From positions 1 to 5,141 of the forward strand of contig JADGNM010000217.1 of assembly GCA_017883485.1 (NCBI GenBank): a stretch of 5,141 nt of DNA, in the 5' to 3' direction. The position numbers and the translations under genes are program-made. Source of the stretch: Methanosarcina sp. Lineage in GTDB: Archaea; Halobacteriota; Methanosarcinia; Methanosarcinales; Methanosarcinaceae. The first letter of the stretch is position 1. Every line of letters begins with the position of its first letter. Of the stretch, positions 5,135-5,141 are shown one piece after another. Under the pieces are notes generated by a model. The model did not search any database and was not told where the DNA came from. It was given only the letters and a program-made list of their open reading frames with translations.

Positions 5135-5141
5135 TTATGAT

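Overview
The window looks like chromosomal DNA of a methanogenic archaeon of the Methanosarcina type. This is inferred from several things: AT-rich spacers with TATA-like boxes and T-tracts instead of bacterial -10/-35 boxes and stem-loop terminators, moderate-GC coding regions, an archaeal-type Fe/Mn superoxide dismutase, and a lineage-style helical-repeat protein. No RNA gene, CRISPR array, insertion sequence or integrase was seen.

Layout from left to right. (1) 1-596, minus strand: the N-terminal two-thirds or so of a YdjM/DUF457-type membrane 'metal-dependent hydrolase' (copy 1), running off the left edge. (2) 597-923: a divergent spacer with TATA-like elements, a 7-bp inverted repeat and a ribosome-binding site. 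(3) 924-1535, plus strand: an intact superoxide dismutase with all four metal ligands. (4) 1536-1726: a convergent spacer holding an 8-bp inverted repeat, a decayed 20-codon fragment of a YdjM-type C-terminal tail (about 1633-1709) and a T8A5 tract. (5) 1727-2800, minus: a complete second YdjM/DUF457 protein (copy 2), about 65% identical to copy 1 over 160 residues. (6) 2801-3012: a spacer with a perfect 8-bp palindrome and a TA-rich promoter-like stretch. (7) 3013-3930, minus: an exported dienelactone-hydrolase-family alpha/beta hydrolase with an intact Cys-Asp-His triad. (8) 3931-4397: a non-coding spacer with a pair of near-identical 15-nt direct repeats. (9) 4398-5102, minus: a helical-repeat protein of unknown function with a 72-residue internal period.

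The genes do not form one operon. All four minus-strand genes are separated by spacers of about 210 bp or more, and the superoxide dismutase lies in the opposite orientation between two paralogous membrane-protein genes. The most interesting structure is this paralogue cluster: two large homologous copies plus a dead tail of a third copy or of a partial duplication, with the oxidative-stress gene lying between them. The superoxide dismutase removes superoxide in the cytoplasm. The two membrane proteins and the exported hydrolase act at or outside the membrane on unknown substrates. I found no strong evidence of a new multi-gene system.
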